From contig NZ_CP045302.1 of the NCBI RefSeq assembly GCF_009363155.1, positions 4,851,194 through 4,915,193 of the forward strand: 64,000 nucleotides of DNA. Reading direction: 5' to 3'. How positions within the stretch are numbered: position 1 is the stretch's first letter; the number at the start of each line of letters is the position of its first letter. The position numbers and the translations under genes are program-made. Below the pieces are notes generated by a model, which did not search any database, was not told the DNA's origin, and saw only the letters and a program-made list of their open reading frames with translations. The DNA comes from Azotobacter salinestris (GTDB lineage Bacteria; Pseudomonadota; Gammaproteobacteria; Pseudomonadales; Pseudomonadaceae). This document shows positions 1 to 9,079 of this stretch, piece by piece.

Positions 1-319
1 CTGCAGGGCAAAATTGGCTACGAAGGGCGTCTGGGCAGACCAGAAACTTGCAAAGGAGGGGGCTTGATCCATGACGTTTATCCTGAAAAGCGTGCGAATT
101 CACGGACTGGACAGGATCCTGGTCCGTTGCCAATGGCAGACTGGCATCCTGAAGAGGACGTTGACTGCTTCAGCCCAGTCGCTCGTTGCCATAACCATTT
201 GCTTCTCGGAGCGAATCGTCAATTCAGGATGTCAGTTGGCAGCGCACGGATACGGATGACTCAGTGAGGTATTCATCCGTATCCATGCTACTAGTCGAAC
301 TGGTTTAAGTTGTCAGGAC
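1..319. other. Region downstream of phbA, no convincing gene; strong hairpin at 248-284
   Basis: No phbC start is visible in the 319 nt after phbA on the minus strand, although phbC follows phbA in Azotobacter. A plus-strand reading frame from a TTG at 64 to 267 has a good AGGAGG at about 54-59 but encodes nothing recognisable. A perfect 12-bp inverted repeat (arms 248-259 and 273-284, 13-nt loop) lies inside it, which speaks against a conserved protein. No T-run follows on either strand, so it is not a typical terminator; it may stabilise or separate the phbA mRNA. Confidence 0.4.
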
Positions 320-1498
320 TCAACGCTCCACTGCGAGGGCTACACCCTGTCCGCCACCGATACAGAGGGTTGCCAAGCCTTTCTTGACATCGCGCCTAAT
401 CATTTCATGCACCAAGCTGACCAGAATGCGGCAGCCGGAAGCTCCTATCGGGTGGCCGATAGCAATGGCACCACCATTCACATTGACTTTGCCGGCATCC
501 CAACCCAGTTCTTTGCCCACGCTCAGGGATTGAGCTGCGAAGGCTTCATTCGCTTCGATCAGATCCAGCTCATCCAAGCTCCAACCTGCTTTTTCCAAGC
601 AGCGACGAGTAGCTGAAACCGGACCGATGCCCATGATGGCAGGGTCGACAGCTGCACTGGCATAGGCCTTGATACGAGCCAGAACCGGCAAGCCGAGCGC
701 TTGGGCTTTTTCGGCGCTCATCAACAGCACGGCGGCAGCTCCGTCGTTGATACTGGAGGCGTTACCTGCAGTGACGGTTCCGTCTTTCTTGAAGGCCGGC
801 TTGAGTTTGCTCAGGGCTTCGAGGGTGGTTTCGGCACGCGGCTGTTCGTCGGTGTCGAAAACGATCGGGTCTCCCTTGCGTTGGGGAATTGATATCGGGG
901 TGATCTGGCTCCGGAAGTGGCCGGCCTCGATGGCTGCTACTGCCTTCTGCTGAGAGGCGGCGGCGAACGCATCCTGTTCTTCCCGGGAAATGCCGAATTT
1001 TTCGACGAGATTCTCCGCAGTGATACCCATGTGGTAGTTATTGAAGGCATCCCACAGACCGTCCTGGACCATGCTGTCGACCAGGTTGGCATGTCCCATG
1101 CGCAAGCCGGTGCGGGCCCCCGGAAGAACATAGGGAGAAAGGCTCATGTTCTCCTGGCCACCTGCGATGATCACGTCAGCATCGCCACAGCGAATGGCTT
1201 GAGTAGCCAAGTGCAGGGCCTTGAGGCCGGAACCGCAGACCTTGTTCAGCGTCATGGCAGGAACGGTATGAGGCAAACCTGCCTTGATCACGGCTTGGCG
1301 GGCCGGATTCTGACCTACGCCAGCAGTGAGTACCTGACCCAGGATGACCTCATCGACTTGGCTGCCATCCAGCTTGGTCTGTTCGAGCAGACGACGAATT
1401 ACAGCGGCGCCCAGTTCTGCAGCAGGAATGTTCGCCAAGGACCCTTGGAAGCTGCCTACTGCAGTTCGGGTTGCAGCGACGATTACAACCTCTTTCAT
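320..1498 (-). CDS. phbA: Acetyl-CoA acetyltransferase (beta-ketothiolase) for PHB synthesis
   Basis: Condenses two acetyl-CoA to acetoacetyl-CoA, the first step of polyhydroxybutyrate synthesis in the cytoplasm. The 392-aa protein is full length for biosynthetic thiolases. It has the acylated cysteine in [10 protein letters not shown] (about residue 89), the [14 protein letters not shown] block with the catalytic histidine near 348, and the second cysteine in [11 protein letters not shown] near 378. It lies 63 nt downstream of phbB on the same strand and is presumably co-transcribed from the phbB promoter. Assignment as PHB thiolase rather than degradative thiolase rests on the neighbours. 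Confidence 0.95.
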   Translation of the reverse strand: MKEVVIVAATRTAVGSFQGSLANIPAAELGAAVIRRLLEQTKLDGSQVDEVILGQVLTAGVGQNPARQAVIKAGLPHTVPAMTLNKVCGSGLKALHLATQAIRCGDADVIIAGGQENMSLSPYVLPGARTGLRMGHANLVDSMVQDGLWDAFNNYHMGITAENLVEKFGISREEQDAFAAASQQKAVAAIEAGHFRSQITPISIPQRKGDPIVFDTDEQPRAETTLEALSKLKPAFKKDGTVTAGNASSINDGAAAVLLMSAEKAQALGLPVLARIKAYASAAVDPAIMGIGPVSATRRCLEKAGWSLDELDLIEANEAFAAQSLSVGKELGWDAGKVNVNGGAIAIGHPIGASGCRILVSLVHEMIRRDVKKGLATLCIGGGQGVALAVER

Positions 1499-1561
1499 GA
1501 AGAAACTACCTCAAATGAATAGGGGGGCTGATCGGAAAGCCTAGCAGCTTCCCGAATGACG

Positions 1562-2305
1562 TCATTGCATGTTCAGACCGCCGTTGATGGAGAAGTCGGC
1601 ACCGGTGGCATAGGCCGCTTCTTCGGAGGCTAGCCAGGCAACCATGCTGGCGATTTCCTCGGGCTGGCCGAGACGGCCGACCGGGATGCCGGCAGCGATC
1701 TGCTCAAGAACTTCCGGTCGCATGGCGCCGGTCATTTCGGTGAGGATGTAGCCGGGGGAGATGGTGTTGACGGTTACGCCCTTGTTGGCCACTTCGCGAG
1801 CCAGGGCCATGGTGAAGCCATGAATGCCGGCTTTGGCCGCCGAGTAGTTTGTCTGACCGAACTGACCGCGTTGGCCGTTGATCGACGAAATGTTGATGAT
1901 GCGCCCCCAGCCCTTGCCGAGCATGTCTTCGACGACTTGCTTGGTGGTATTGAACATGCCGTTGAGGTTGGTGTTGATCACGGCATGCCAGTTTTCCGGG
2001 GTGAGCTTGCGAAAGCTGGCATCACGGGTAATGCCGGCGTTGTTGACCAGGACATCGATGCTCCCGATGCGTTCGCGCAGCTCGGCAAAGGCGCGCTGGG
2101 TGCTTTCCCAATCGGTTACATCATGCTCGCAGACCTCAAAGCTGAAGCCGCTATCGCGCTGGGCGGCGAGCCATCCATCCTTGCGCTTGGACTGTGGGGT
2201 ACATCCGACGACCACGGTGAAGTTTTCCTTGTAGAGGCGCCGGCTGATTGCAGTTCCGATTCCGCCCATGCCGCCCGTGACGAATGCAATTCGTTGATTG
2301 CTCAT
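1562..2305 (-). CDS. phbB: Acetoacetyl-CoA reductase (NADPH/NADH)
   Basis: Reduces acetoacetyl-CoA to (R)-3-hydroxybutyryl-CoA, the monomer for PHB synthase. It is a 247-aa short-chain dehydrogenase with the nucleotide-binding TGGMGGIGTA near residue 10, the NNAG motif, and the catalytic Ser in INISSINGQRG followed by YSAAK. An AAGGAAGGG ribosome site precedes the ATG at 2305. It is the first gene of the phbBA transcript. Two PhbR-type operators lie about 130-170 nt upstream. Confidence 0.95.
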   Translation of the reverse strand: MSNQRIAFVTGGMGGIGTAISRRLYKENFTVVVGCTPQSKRKDGWLAAQRDSGFSFEVCEHDVTDWESTQRAFAELRERIGSIDVLVNNAGITRDASFRKLTPENWHAVINTNLNGMFNTTKQVVEDMLGKGWGRIINISSINGQRGQFGQTNYSAAKAGIHGFTMALAREVANKGVTVNTISPGYILTEMTGAMRPEVLEQIAAGIPVGRLGQPEEIASMVAWLASEEAAYATGADFSINGGLNMQ

Positions 2306-2433
2306 AGATTTCCCTTCCTTATTGTCGGAGACCCTGGCAGTTCACGACTGTAAGAAGCAGCACGTAAGCTGCGCAGCGTCGGTCGTGTTGTGACTCGCAG
2401 GGACAGATTCTCAAGGTGTCTGCGGCTTTGGGC

Positions 2434-2472
2434 TAGTGCCCGTTGGTGACATCGTACTGGCTATCGGTGACA
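2434..2472 (-). promoter_or_regulatory. Two tandem PhbR-type operators upstream of phbB
   Basis: Read on the minus strand, 2451-2434 matches TGTCACCAA-N4-CACTA exactly, the sequence I recall as the Azotobacter vinelandii PhbR site. 2472-2455 is a close copy (TGTCACCGA-N4-CAGTA). The starts are 21 bp apart, two helical turns, so both sites face the same side of the DNA. The phbB start codon is 129 nt downstream, and divergent phbR lies on the other side. Confidence 0.8.
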
Positions 2473-2783
2473 TCCTCCGGAGGATTTCCCCGGTGACTTT
2501 TTGTCTGCGATATGACAAATCTTGTATTGCCGGTGTGAGAATGGGGAGGCGATGGAGGGCTGATATGCAGCTGGTGCGATCATGGATGACAGGCTGGATA
2601 GGGGCGGAGGTGAGTGATGAACGGTCACCCTGTCGTCGGATGCATGTGTTTTGATGAGGACGTTTCTCAGGCATGTGATGCATGAGGTGTGGCTCCCGGC
2701 TCGCTTCACGGGAGCGAAATCTGCTACGGGAACTAGAATGCTTGAGGCATTGGTTTCCCCACATGCGTTTGGTTTCTTGGCCC

Positions 2784-3854
2784 ATGGAAGAGAGCGTGAA
2801 AAGGGATATGTTTACAGTCAGTGTGAGTTATGCACGACTCGTCGAGGAGACGCTTAGGGCAGAGGGTTTGGAAATTGAAAATCTACTTAATGAGCTGGAT
2901 TTAAGCCCTGAAATTTTCAATGACATGGGCGGGTGTCGGGTCAAGGATCTTTCGAGAGTCCTGAGCCGGGCTGTGGTGCAGAGCGGCAACCCGGATATAG
3001 GCCTCAAGGCCTATGAGCTGGTCAAGCCCGGGATTTACGATGTCATGGGCTATGTGATGATGTCGAGTCCCGATCTGAAGTGTGCCCTGCAGCATTTTGT
3101 CCGTTACTGCTCGTTGATCGACAATGGCGTCGATTTTTCCCTTCGTCAGGAGGGTAGTGCCTATCGACTGTGTGGCGATCGCCATGGTGGTAGCAAAGGT
3201 ATACCGCGCCAGTTCTATGATATCGGCACAGCCACCTTGATCGCTTATCTCCGCTGGTTATGCGGAAATGCACGGTTCGCGCCGTTGTGTATCGAATACA
3301 TACATCCAGAGCCGGTTGATACGAAAGAATATCATCGTATTTTGCGGTGCCCCATTCAATTCAATTCTTCCCGGTACTCCATCCTGTTCGATGCAGCCCA
3401 GCTGGATTTTCCCCTGAGCACGGCAGATGCAGCCTTGGCCAGTATGCATGAACGTTTCGCCGAGCAGCGCCTGCATGAGCAGAACTCACAGCTGAGTACT
3501 TGGCGCGTCCAGCAGCTGATCATGGAGCGGCTGAGCAACGGCGAGCCGACCATCGAGGAGATAGCTGGAGCGCTTTGTGTCAGCAAGCGTACTCTTCAAC
3601 GCTGTTTGAAGAAGGAGGGCACGCAGTACAAGGACCTTTTGAACGAGACTCGGCGCGAGCAGGCCCACCTGTACCTGCGGCATTCGCATTTCAGCCTGCA
3701 GGAGGTTGCCTATCGTCTGGGGTTCCATGAGCAGAGCAGCTTCTTCCGTGCATGTTCGCGTTGGTTCGGCATGACTCCAGGCCAGTACCGGGCTCATAGG
3801 AGCTTTCTCCGAGCAGATACTCCAAAAGGCCATGCTGTTGCTGCATACGGATAG
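2784..3854 (+). CDS. phbR: AraC-family activator of PHB synthesis genes
   Basis: DNA-binding activator of the divergent phbBA operon. The N-terminal ~200 residues fit the arabinose-binding-like AraC domain. The C-terminal ~90 residues form the double helix-turn-helix (IEEIAGALCVSKRTLQRCLK, then LQEVAYRLGFHEQSSFFRAC and the closing MTPGQYR). The start is uncertain: ATGs at 2682, 2784 and 2808 are in frame. 2784 (356 aa) is given because the protein before it is unlike the family; 2808 has a purine-rich stretch only 2 nt upstream. Its targets are probably the two sites at 2434-2472. Confidence 0.88.
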   Translation: MEESVKRDMFTVSVSYARLVEETLRAEGLEIENLLNELDLSPEIFNDMGGCRVKDLSRVLSRAVVQSGNPDIGLKAYELVKPGIYDVMGYVMMSSPDLKCALQHFVRYCSLIDNGVDFSLRQEGSAYRLCGDRHGGSKGIPRQFYDIGTATLIAYLRWLCGNARFAPLCIEYIHPEPVDTKEYHRILRCPIQFNSSRYSILFDAAQLDFPLSTADAALASMHERFAEQRLHEQNSQLSTWRVQQLIMERLSNGEPTIEEIAGALCVSKRTLQRCLKKEGTQYKDLLNETRREQAHLYLRHSHFSLQEVAYRLGFHEQSSFFRACSRWFGMTPGQYRAHRSFLRADTPKGHAVAAYG

Positions 3855-3924
3855 CTGATTTGGGGGGTAAAGCACCAAGCCTGTAAGCCCGGGGGGGCAG
3901 TCGCGCTGTGCAGGGTTGTTATTG

Positions 3925-3936
3925 TGCGATGCAAAA
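3925..3936 (+). promoter_or_regulatory. PhbF/PhaR-like binding site, distal copy upstream of phbP
   Basis: TGCGATGCAAAA fits the TGC-N3-GCA-rich motif described for PhaR/PhbF repressors (recalled consensus TGCRNYGCASMA, one mismatch). It lies in the 343-nt gap between phbR and phbP, where autoregulated phasin control is expected. The same 12 bases recur at 4071. Confidence 0.55.
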
Positions 3937-4070
3937 AAATAAGCTTTGGCAGAGCTGCTCTCATGATGTTTAGCGCACCGTGGCAAGGGGGCTCTAATGG
4001 GCTTTAGAGTTAATCTAGCACAGAAAGCCTGGCCTTCCAGGCAGCTCAACCAAGAGCTGCAAGATTTTTT

Positions 4071-4114
4071 TGCGATGCAAAAAATGCTTGCAGAAATTGT
4101 TTTGCGGCGCAACA
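4071..4114 (+). promoter_or_regulatory. Pair of PhbF/PhaR-like binding sites in the phbP upstream region
   Basis: TGCGATGCAAAA at 4071-4082 and TGCGGCGCAACA at 4103-4114 both fit the TGC-N3-GCA motif and are spaced 32 bp start to start, about three helical turns. They lie 84-127 nt before the phbP start codon. PhbF, the presumed ligand, is encoded just beyond phbP. I found no convincing sigma-70 boxes between the sites and the gene. Confidence 0.6.
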
Positions 4115-4197
4115 ATGGCTCTGCCCGTTGAGTCCAAGAAGTTATCAGCAGCGGCGCGCCAGGCCGGTCCGGCCGTCACTATGCAGGAGATACCGTC

Positions 4198-4758
4198 ATG
4201 TCATTTTTTGATCTGGAAAAAATGGAAAGTGCTTCTAAATCCAATCTGGATGCCGTACAGCAACTGAGCAGCAAGATCTTCGAGAGTGCCGAAGAACTTT
4301 CCCGGCTGCAGTTCAAGACCATACGAGCTGCGGCTGATGACAATTTTGAAAGCCTGCGCAAGATGATGTCGGTCCGTGATCCGCAGGCTTTCTTGGAACT
4401 GCAAGCCTCCTTCTTCAAGCCAAACGAGCAGGCTGAGCGTCTCGTGGATTTCAGCCGTCAAACCTACGATCTCATTTCCCGTTTCCAAGCAGAGGTCACC
4501 AGGTTGACCGAGCGCCAGATTGAGATCGGTACCCAGCAGGCTCAGGAAATCGTTGAAGAGATCTGCAAGAATGCCCCGGCCAGCGCCGAGCCGGTCGTAT
4601 CCGTATTCAAGTCTGCCGTCGAAGGGGCCGGCAACGTCTACGAAAGCGCGCAGAGAGCAGCTAAGCAAGCATCCGAAATCACTGCGAGTGGCATCGAGGC
4701 GGCTGCCAACGCTGCAGGTCAGGCGACTGCCCAAGCCTCCGGCAAGAAGACTGCCTGA
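4198..4758 (+). CDS. phbP: Phasin, PHB granule-associated protein
   Basis: Coats PHB granules and controls their size and number. The 186-aa, largely helical protein has the phasin-2 layout: an N-terminal FDLEKMESASKSNLDAVQQL helix, a central LLQAS/PNEQAERLVDFSRQTYDL segment, and an Ala/Thr-rich C-terminus. The AGGAG at about 4185 sets the start. It is convergent with phbF. Putative PhbF sites upstream suggest repression when no PHB is available to titrate the regulator. Confidence 0.9.
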   Translation: MSFFDLEKMESASKSNLDAVQQLSSKIFESAEELSRLQFKTIRAAADDNFESLRKMMSVRDPQAFLELQASFFKPNEQAERLVDFSRQTYDLISRFQAEVTRLTERQIEIGTQQAQEIVEEICKNAPASAEPVVSVFKSAVEGAGNVYESAQRAAKQASEITASGIEAAANAAGQATAQASGKKTA

Positions 4759-4819
4759 CGGCAATTGGTGACCGCTGCACCACAGTTTCTACCTTCCTTG
4801 AGTCCTTCGGCGGTGAAAG

Positions 4820-5344
4820 TCAGTCCTGGCCTTCATCGCCATCTTTTTTTCCACCCGACTTGCCGGCAAAACCGGAGAAAATACCGAACATGTTCTGAGT
4901 GTTCAGGTAGAGCTTCTTGGATTGCTCGACATACTGGCGCATCAGGTCCTGCATCATTGGTGCCTGACTCTGCATGAAGTCTGTCCAGGCTTGAGTTGAC
5001 TGCACTCCGGCCTGAGTCTGTACGTCTATAACGCTTTGAATGCTTTTTTCCAGATAACTGGTGAGTACTCCCTGGAAGGGGCCATAGAAACGAATGATCC
5101 CTTTGAGCATTTCGCTCGAGAAAATAGGTTCGCCGTCACTTTCAGCTTCCTGGATGATTTGTAAGAGGATATTGCGGGTAAGGTCCTCTCCGGTTTTCGC
5201 ATCGACGACCTGGAAGGGCTCTTCGGTGAGCACTAACTGGCGAATATCGGCAAGCGTGATATGACTGCTGGTGCGGGTGTCATACAAACGGCGGTTTGGG
5301 TACTTCTTGATCAGACGAACATCGTTCCGGCCATTGGCTGACAT
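4820..5344 (-). CDS. phbF: PHB-responsive transcriptional regulator (PhaR family)
   Basis: Repressor that in this family binds both DNA upstream of phasin genes and PHB itself. The 174-aa product starts with the family hallmark RLIKKYPNRRLYDT, then the PHB accumulation regulatory domain (ITLADIRQLVL, FQVVDAKTGEDLTRNILLQI) and a C-terminal acidic tail. The frame is open to 5497, but the residues before the ATG at 5344 are unlike the family, so 5344 is chosen. No strong ribosome site is visible there. Confidence 0.9.
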   Translation of the reverse strand: MSANGRNDVRLIKKYPNRRLYDTRTSSHITLADIRQLVLTEEPFQVVDAKTGEDLTRNILLQIIQEAESDGEPIFSSEMLKGIIRFYGPFQGVLTSYLEKSIQSVIDVQTQAGVQSTQAWTDFMQSQAPMMQDLMRQYVEQSKKLYLNTQNMFGIFSGFAGKSGGKKDGDEGQD

Positions 5345-5507
5345 GCGTATATCTCGTTGTGTAACGGGGCCCATATGGTAGCCCAAACTGCGGCTGTCTG
5401 GCCGGCCGCGGACGAGGATGGCGCCTGAGGGGCGGCAAACTGTGCTTGGGCACCTTCCCATCAAGAGTACGCCCCGGCCGCTGCCGGACCAGGGCATACT
5501 CGCTGTT

Positions 5508-6053
5508 TCACTTGATCAAACTGAGAAATTCGCTGCGCGTGGCCGCATTGCTGCGGAAGTGACCAAGCATGACCGAAGTGACCATGGTGGAGTTTTGCTT
5601 TTCCACTCCACGCATCATCATGCACATGTGTTGCGCCTCGATCACCACCCCGACGCCCGAGGCTTCCGTAACCTGCTCCACCGCTTCGGCGATCTGGCGA
5701 GTGAGATTCTCCTGGATCTGCAGGCGTCGTGCATACATGTCCACGATTCGGGCGACCTTGGACAAGCCTAGAACCTTGCCGTTGGGAAGATAGGCCACGT
5801 GCGCCTTGCCGATGAACGGCAGCATGTGGTGCTCGCAGAGCGAATACAGCTCGATATTCTTGACCATCACCATTTCGCTGTTGTCCGAGCTGAACAGGGC
5901 GCCGTTGACAACCTCCTCGAGAGTCTGTTGATAGCCGCGGCAGAGGTACTGCATGGCCTTGGCCGCGCGCTTGGGCGTGTCGATCAGGCCTTCACGGGAA
6001 ACGTCCTCGCCGAGGTGGGCGAGAATCGCGGTGTACTGCTGTTCCAGGGACAT
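5508..6053 (-). CDS. folE: GTP cyclohydrolase I
   Basis: Converts GTP to 7,8-dihydroneopterin triphosphate, the entry step to tetrahydrofolate. The 181-aa protein has the zinc ligands in [10 protein letters not shown] and the second cysteine in [10 protein letters not shown], plus [18 protein letters not shown], so it is the Zn-dependent type IA enzyme. A CAGGA seven bases upstream supports the ATG at 6053 over one 42 nt upstream. It follows the Smr-domain gene on the same strand. Confidence 0.93.
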   Translation of the reverse strand: MSLEQQYTAILAHLGEDVSREGLIDTPKRAAKAMQYLCRGYQQTLEEVVNGALFSSDNSEMVMVKNIELYSLCEHHMLPFIGKAHVAYLPNGKVLGLSKVARIVDMYARRLQIQENLTRQIAEAVEQVTEASGVGVVIEAQHMCMMMRGVEKQNSTMVTSVMLGHFRSNAATRSEFLSLIK

Positions 6054-6146
6054 GGATATTCCTGCGAGAGCTTCTTTGATGTAATACACGGGCATGCAGG
6101 TTAGGGGGGGGCGACGAGGCTTGCAAGCACGTTGGCGGGAATCCAG

Positions 6147-6707
6147 CTATTCGTCGCGTCCCTCAAGCATGGTGCGTTTGAGCAGGACGTAGACGGCACC
6201 AGTGCCTCCATGGCGGGGCAGGCAGGAGGTGAAACCGAGTACCTGCGGATGCTGGCGCAGCCAGGTATTGACATGACTCTTGACCATGGGCCGCTTGCCA
6301 TCCAGGCGAGCAGCCTTGCCATGGGTGACACGTACGCAGCGCACTTCCAACTTGAGGGCTTCGGCAAGAAAGCTCCAGAGGGTTTCGCGGGCTTTCTCCA
6401 CGGTCATGCCATGCAGATCCAGGCTGCCCTCGAAGGCGATCTGTCCGGCCCGGAGCTTGCGCATTTGACCCTCCTGCACGCCATCACGTGCCCAATGGAG
6501 ATCGTCTTCGGCAGCCACATCGATAACGAACTGGTCGGACAGGCCGTCGACCTTCTGAGCCTCGACCTGTTTCATGGCTGCCTGGCGGCGGTTGGCAATC
6601 TGCCGATAGTCGCGCTGTCGAACGCCGGTATCGGCACGATTATCCTGGCGCAATGGTTTGACTCCGTGAACGGCAGATTGGAACAGGGCAAAATCATCAT
6701 CGGACAT
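6147..6707 (-). CDS. Smr-domain protein (MutS2 C-terminal-like endonuclease domain)
   Basis: 186 aa. The N-terminal half is unstructured and charged; the C-terminal ~85 residues are an Smr domain with LDLHGMTVEKA, a central VRVTHGKAA, and CLPRHGGTGAVYVLLK. Smr domains nick or cleave nucleic acid; in E. coli SmrB cleaves mRNA at collided ribosomes. Which activity applies here cannot be told from sequence. It lies upstream of folE on the same strand. Confidence 0.85.
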   Translation of the reverse strand: MSDDDFALFQSAVHGVKPLRQDNRADTGVRQRDYRQIANRRQAAMKQVEAQKVDGLSDQFVIDVAAEDDLHWARDGVQEGQMRKLRAGQIAFEGSLDLHGMTVEKARETLWSFLAEALKLEVRCVRVTHGKAARLDGKRPMVKSHVNTWLRQHPQVLGFTSCLPRHGGTGAVYVLLKRTMLEGRDE

Positions 6708-6761
6708 GGGCTGGCCTCCGCGAGGGGGGCTTCTAGTGTAACCAATGGATGCCCTCTGCCG

Positions 6762-7094
6762 TCATTTGTGCTTTTTCCGATGGAAAGTGGCAGAGCCGGG
6801 ATGCCGTGCGGCACGCAACCCACGCCGGCAGATGCGCCAGGCGCGGATGCCCGTCCACAGCAACAGGAGTCCGAGGATCAGGAGAAGTGCGGCGGAGGCG
6901 AAGGGGAGGCCGGGGGCATCGATATCTGGGCCGGGAGAAGGAGCCCGGCCAAGCAGGGAGGCGATGCCAGCCATTGCGAACAATATGCCTAAGGACGTGG
7001 CCAGTGCTGCAAGCGCCGCCCCGAAATGCCAGCGGCTGATCCGCAGCCTGCTGGCGCTTGGCTTGGAGGGGTTGGATTCGTCAGGCGACTTCAT
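6762..7094 (-). CDS. Small membrane protein, two transmembrane segments
   Basis: 110 aa from an ATG at 7094 with a GGGAGG seven bases upstream. Two hydrophobic spans (about residues 24-50 and 62-84) are separated by a Pro/Gly/Asp loop; the C-terminus is basic (RRGLRAARHPG, FHRKKHK) and probably cytoplasmic. I do not recognise the family. Confidence 0.7.
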   Translation of the reverse strand: MKSPDESNPSKPSASRLRISRWHFGAALAALATSLGILFAMAGIASLLGRAPSPGPDIDAPGLPFASAALLLILGLLLLWTGIRAWRICRRGLRAARHPGSATFHRKKHK

Positions 7095-7201
7095 TGAGAT
7101 TCCTCCCATTGAGGTCTTGGCCCAGGTCCGGCTCGGCAACCGGCAGTGCAGTCTGTCGCCGAGCATCGAATATCTTTTAGCAGCGCTGCGTTCTGGCTGA
7201 G

Positions 7202-7795
7202 CTAGAGCAACGCCTTTGCATCGGGTACTACAGCCGCGAAGTTGTCGGCGAGGCTGGCGATCTCGATGCGGTGGACCTGCTCCGCACTGATGGTGCCATT
7301 CGGGCTCGGCAGGTCGCGGGTAGCACAGGCGCGGTCCACCAGGGTACAGCGATATCCATAATCCTTGGTTGCACGCACGGTGCTGCTGACGCTGGAATGG
7401 GTCATGAAGCCACAGACGATCAGGTCCAGACGGCCGATCGCCTGCAACTGGTCATGCAGGTTGGTGCCGGAGAAGGCGTTCGGCAGGCGCTTCTCCACGA
7501 CGATTTCTCCCGGCAGCGGCGCGACTTCCGGAATGAGCTGGCCACGCGTACCCTGCGGATCGAGAAAGCCCCCGGGAATGCCGAGGTGTTTCACATGCAC
7601 CACCGGAGTGCCCGCGGCACGAGCGGCAGCCAGCAGGCTGGCGATTTCCGCAATCGCAGACTCGAGCCCGGGCAGGCGCAGGATGCCACTGCGATACTCC
7701 TCCTGCGCATCGATGACGAGCAGGGTGGCATTCTTTAAGTGGGTCGGTGCAAAGCTGCGGCCTGTGATCTGCATCACGGTTTGTGGTTGGGGCAT
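7202..7795 (-). CDS. Isochorismatase-family hydrolase, nucleophile position Ser
   Basis: 197 aa, start set by GGAGGAG five bases before the ATG at 7795. It has the isochorismatase-fold order: LLVIDAQEEY (catalytic Asp), VVHVKHL (Lys), then GFMTHSSVSSTVRA. In cysteine hydrolases of this superfamily that last block is normally GxxTxxCVxxT; here the cysteine position is Ser. EntB/PhzD-type isochorismatases also lack the Cys, so the protein may still be active on another substrate. It is monocistronic. Confidence 0.82.
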   Translation of the reverse strand: MPQPQTVMQITGRSFAPTHLKNATLLVIDAQEEYRSGILRLPGLESAIAEIASLLAAARAAGTPVVHVKHLGIPGGFLDPQGTRGQLIPEVAPLPGEIVVEKRLPNAFSGTNLHDQLQAIGRLDLIVCGFMTHSSVSSTVRATKDYGYRCTLVDRACATRDLPSPNGTISAEQVHRIEIASLADNFAAVVPDAKALL

Positions 7796-8137
7796 GGTGG
7801 CTCCTCCATGGAAAAACGGCGCAGATTGTCTCCTTCCTGCCCGCAGAAGTGAACAAATATCACCTTTAAGTTTATGAAGCGGAGTGATCGCGGGGCTTGG
7901 GGATGTCGATCGGGCCGGCAATGGCAGAGGCTGCAAGCTGGTTGCTCTTCGCCATGGATGCGTTCATCGCGGTACCTCATGCGCTTTGCAACCAGCCTGA
8001 TAGGTTTCATTGCATGCCGGTCTTCTGACCCGGAAGTAACCTGCCAGGCGTTCGAATTGCCATACAGGCATGGTCTGTTTCCGGCATGAGATCCTTGCTG
8101 CCTGTTAAAATGCCCGCTTTTTGGTCTGGAGATCCCC

Positions 8138-9058
8138 ATGGCAGCCATTCCGACCCGCCTGCGCACCCTGCGCGATTACATTCGCTGGGCGGTCAGCCGT
8201 TTTCATGCCGAGGGCCTGTACTTTGGTCACGGTACCGACAACGCCTGGGACGAGGCACGCCAACTGGTGCTCGGTGCCTTGCACCTGCCTTGGGAGATGG
8301 CCGACGGCTATCTGGACTGTCGTCTCGAAGAGGACGAATGCATGCATCTGGGGGCTCTACTCCAGCGCCGCATCGAGGAACGTATCCCGGCCGCCTATCT
8401 GCTCGGCGAGGCCTGGTTCTGCGGGTTGCCCTTTCTGGTCGACGAGCGGGTGCTGGTGCCGCGCTCGCCCATTGCCGAGCTGATTGGCCAACGCTTCGCT
8501 CCCTGGCTGCTACACGAGCCGATGCGGATTCTCGACCTCTGTACCGGCTCCGGCTGCATTGGCATCGCCTGTGCCTATGAGTTTCCCGAGGCCGAAGTGG
8601 TGCTGGCCGATCTGTCTTTCGACGCGCTCGAGGTGGCCAACCGGAACATCGAGCGCCATGGCCTGGACGAGCGCGTCTATACCGTGCAGGGCGATGGTTT
8701 CGTAGGACTGCCAGGGCAGCGCTTCGACTTGATCGTCTCCAATCCGCCCTATGTGGACGCCGAGGATTTTGCCGACATGCCGGAGGAGTACCACCATGAG
8801 CCGGCCATGGGGCTGGCCTGCGGCGAAGACGGCCTGGACCTGGTTCGGCGCATGCTGGCGGAGGCGGCCGACCATCTGACCGAGCGGGGCGTGCTGGTCG
8901 TCGAAGTGGGGAACAGCCAGGTGCATGTGGAGGCGCTCTATCCAGAGGTGGATTTTACCTGGCTGGAGTTCACTCGGGGCGGACATGGCGTCTTTCTGCT
9001 GAGCGCCGCCCAGTGCCGCGAGTATCAGGATCTGTTCCGCTCACGGCTTCGGGCCTGA
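8138..9058 (+). CDS. prmB: Ribosomal protein uL3 glutamine methyltransferase
   Basis: N5-glutamine methylation of ribosomal protein L3 using S-adenosylmethionine. 306 aa: an N-terminal helical substrate domain, then a Rossmann methyltransferase with [13 protein letters not shown] and the glutamine-binding VSNPPYVD. The longer helical N-terminus and [11 protein letters not shown] favour PrmB over PrmC. GGAG precedes the ATG at 8138. It converges on the alpha/beta hydrolase gene. Confidence 0.92.
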   Translation: MAAIPTRLRTLRDYIRWAVSRFHAEGLYFGHGTDNAWDEARQLVLGALHLPWEMADGYLDCRLEEDECMHLGALLQRRIEERIPAAYLLGEAWFCGLPFLVDERVLVPRSPIAELIGQRFAPWLLHEPMRILDLCTGSGCIGIACAYEFPEAEVVLADLSFDALEVANRNIERHGLDERVYTVQGDGFVGLPGQRFDLIVSNPPYVDAEDFADMPEEYHHEPAMGLACGEDGLDLVRRMLAEAADHLTERGVLVVEVGNSQVHVEALYPEVDFTWLEFTRGGHGVFLLSAAQCREYQDLFRSRLRA

Positions 9059-9079
9059 CCCCCTTTTGTCCGAACAGGT

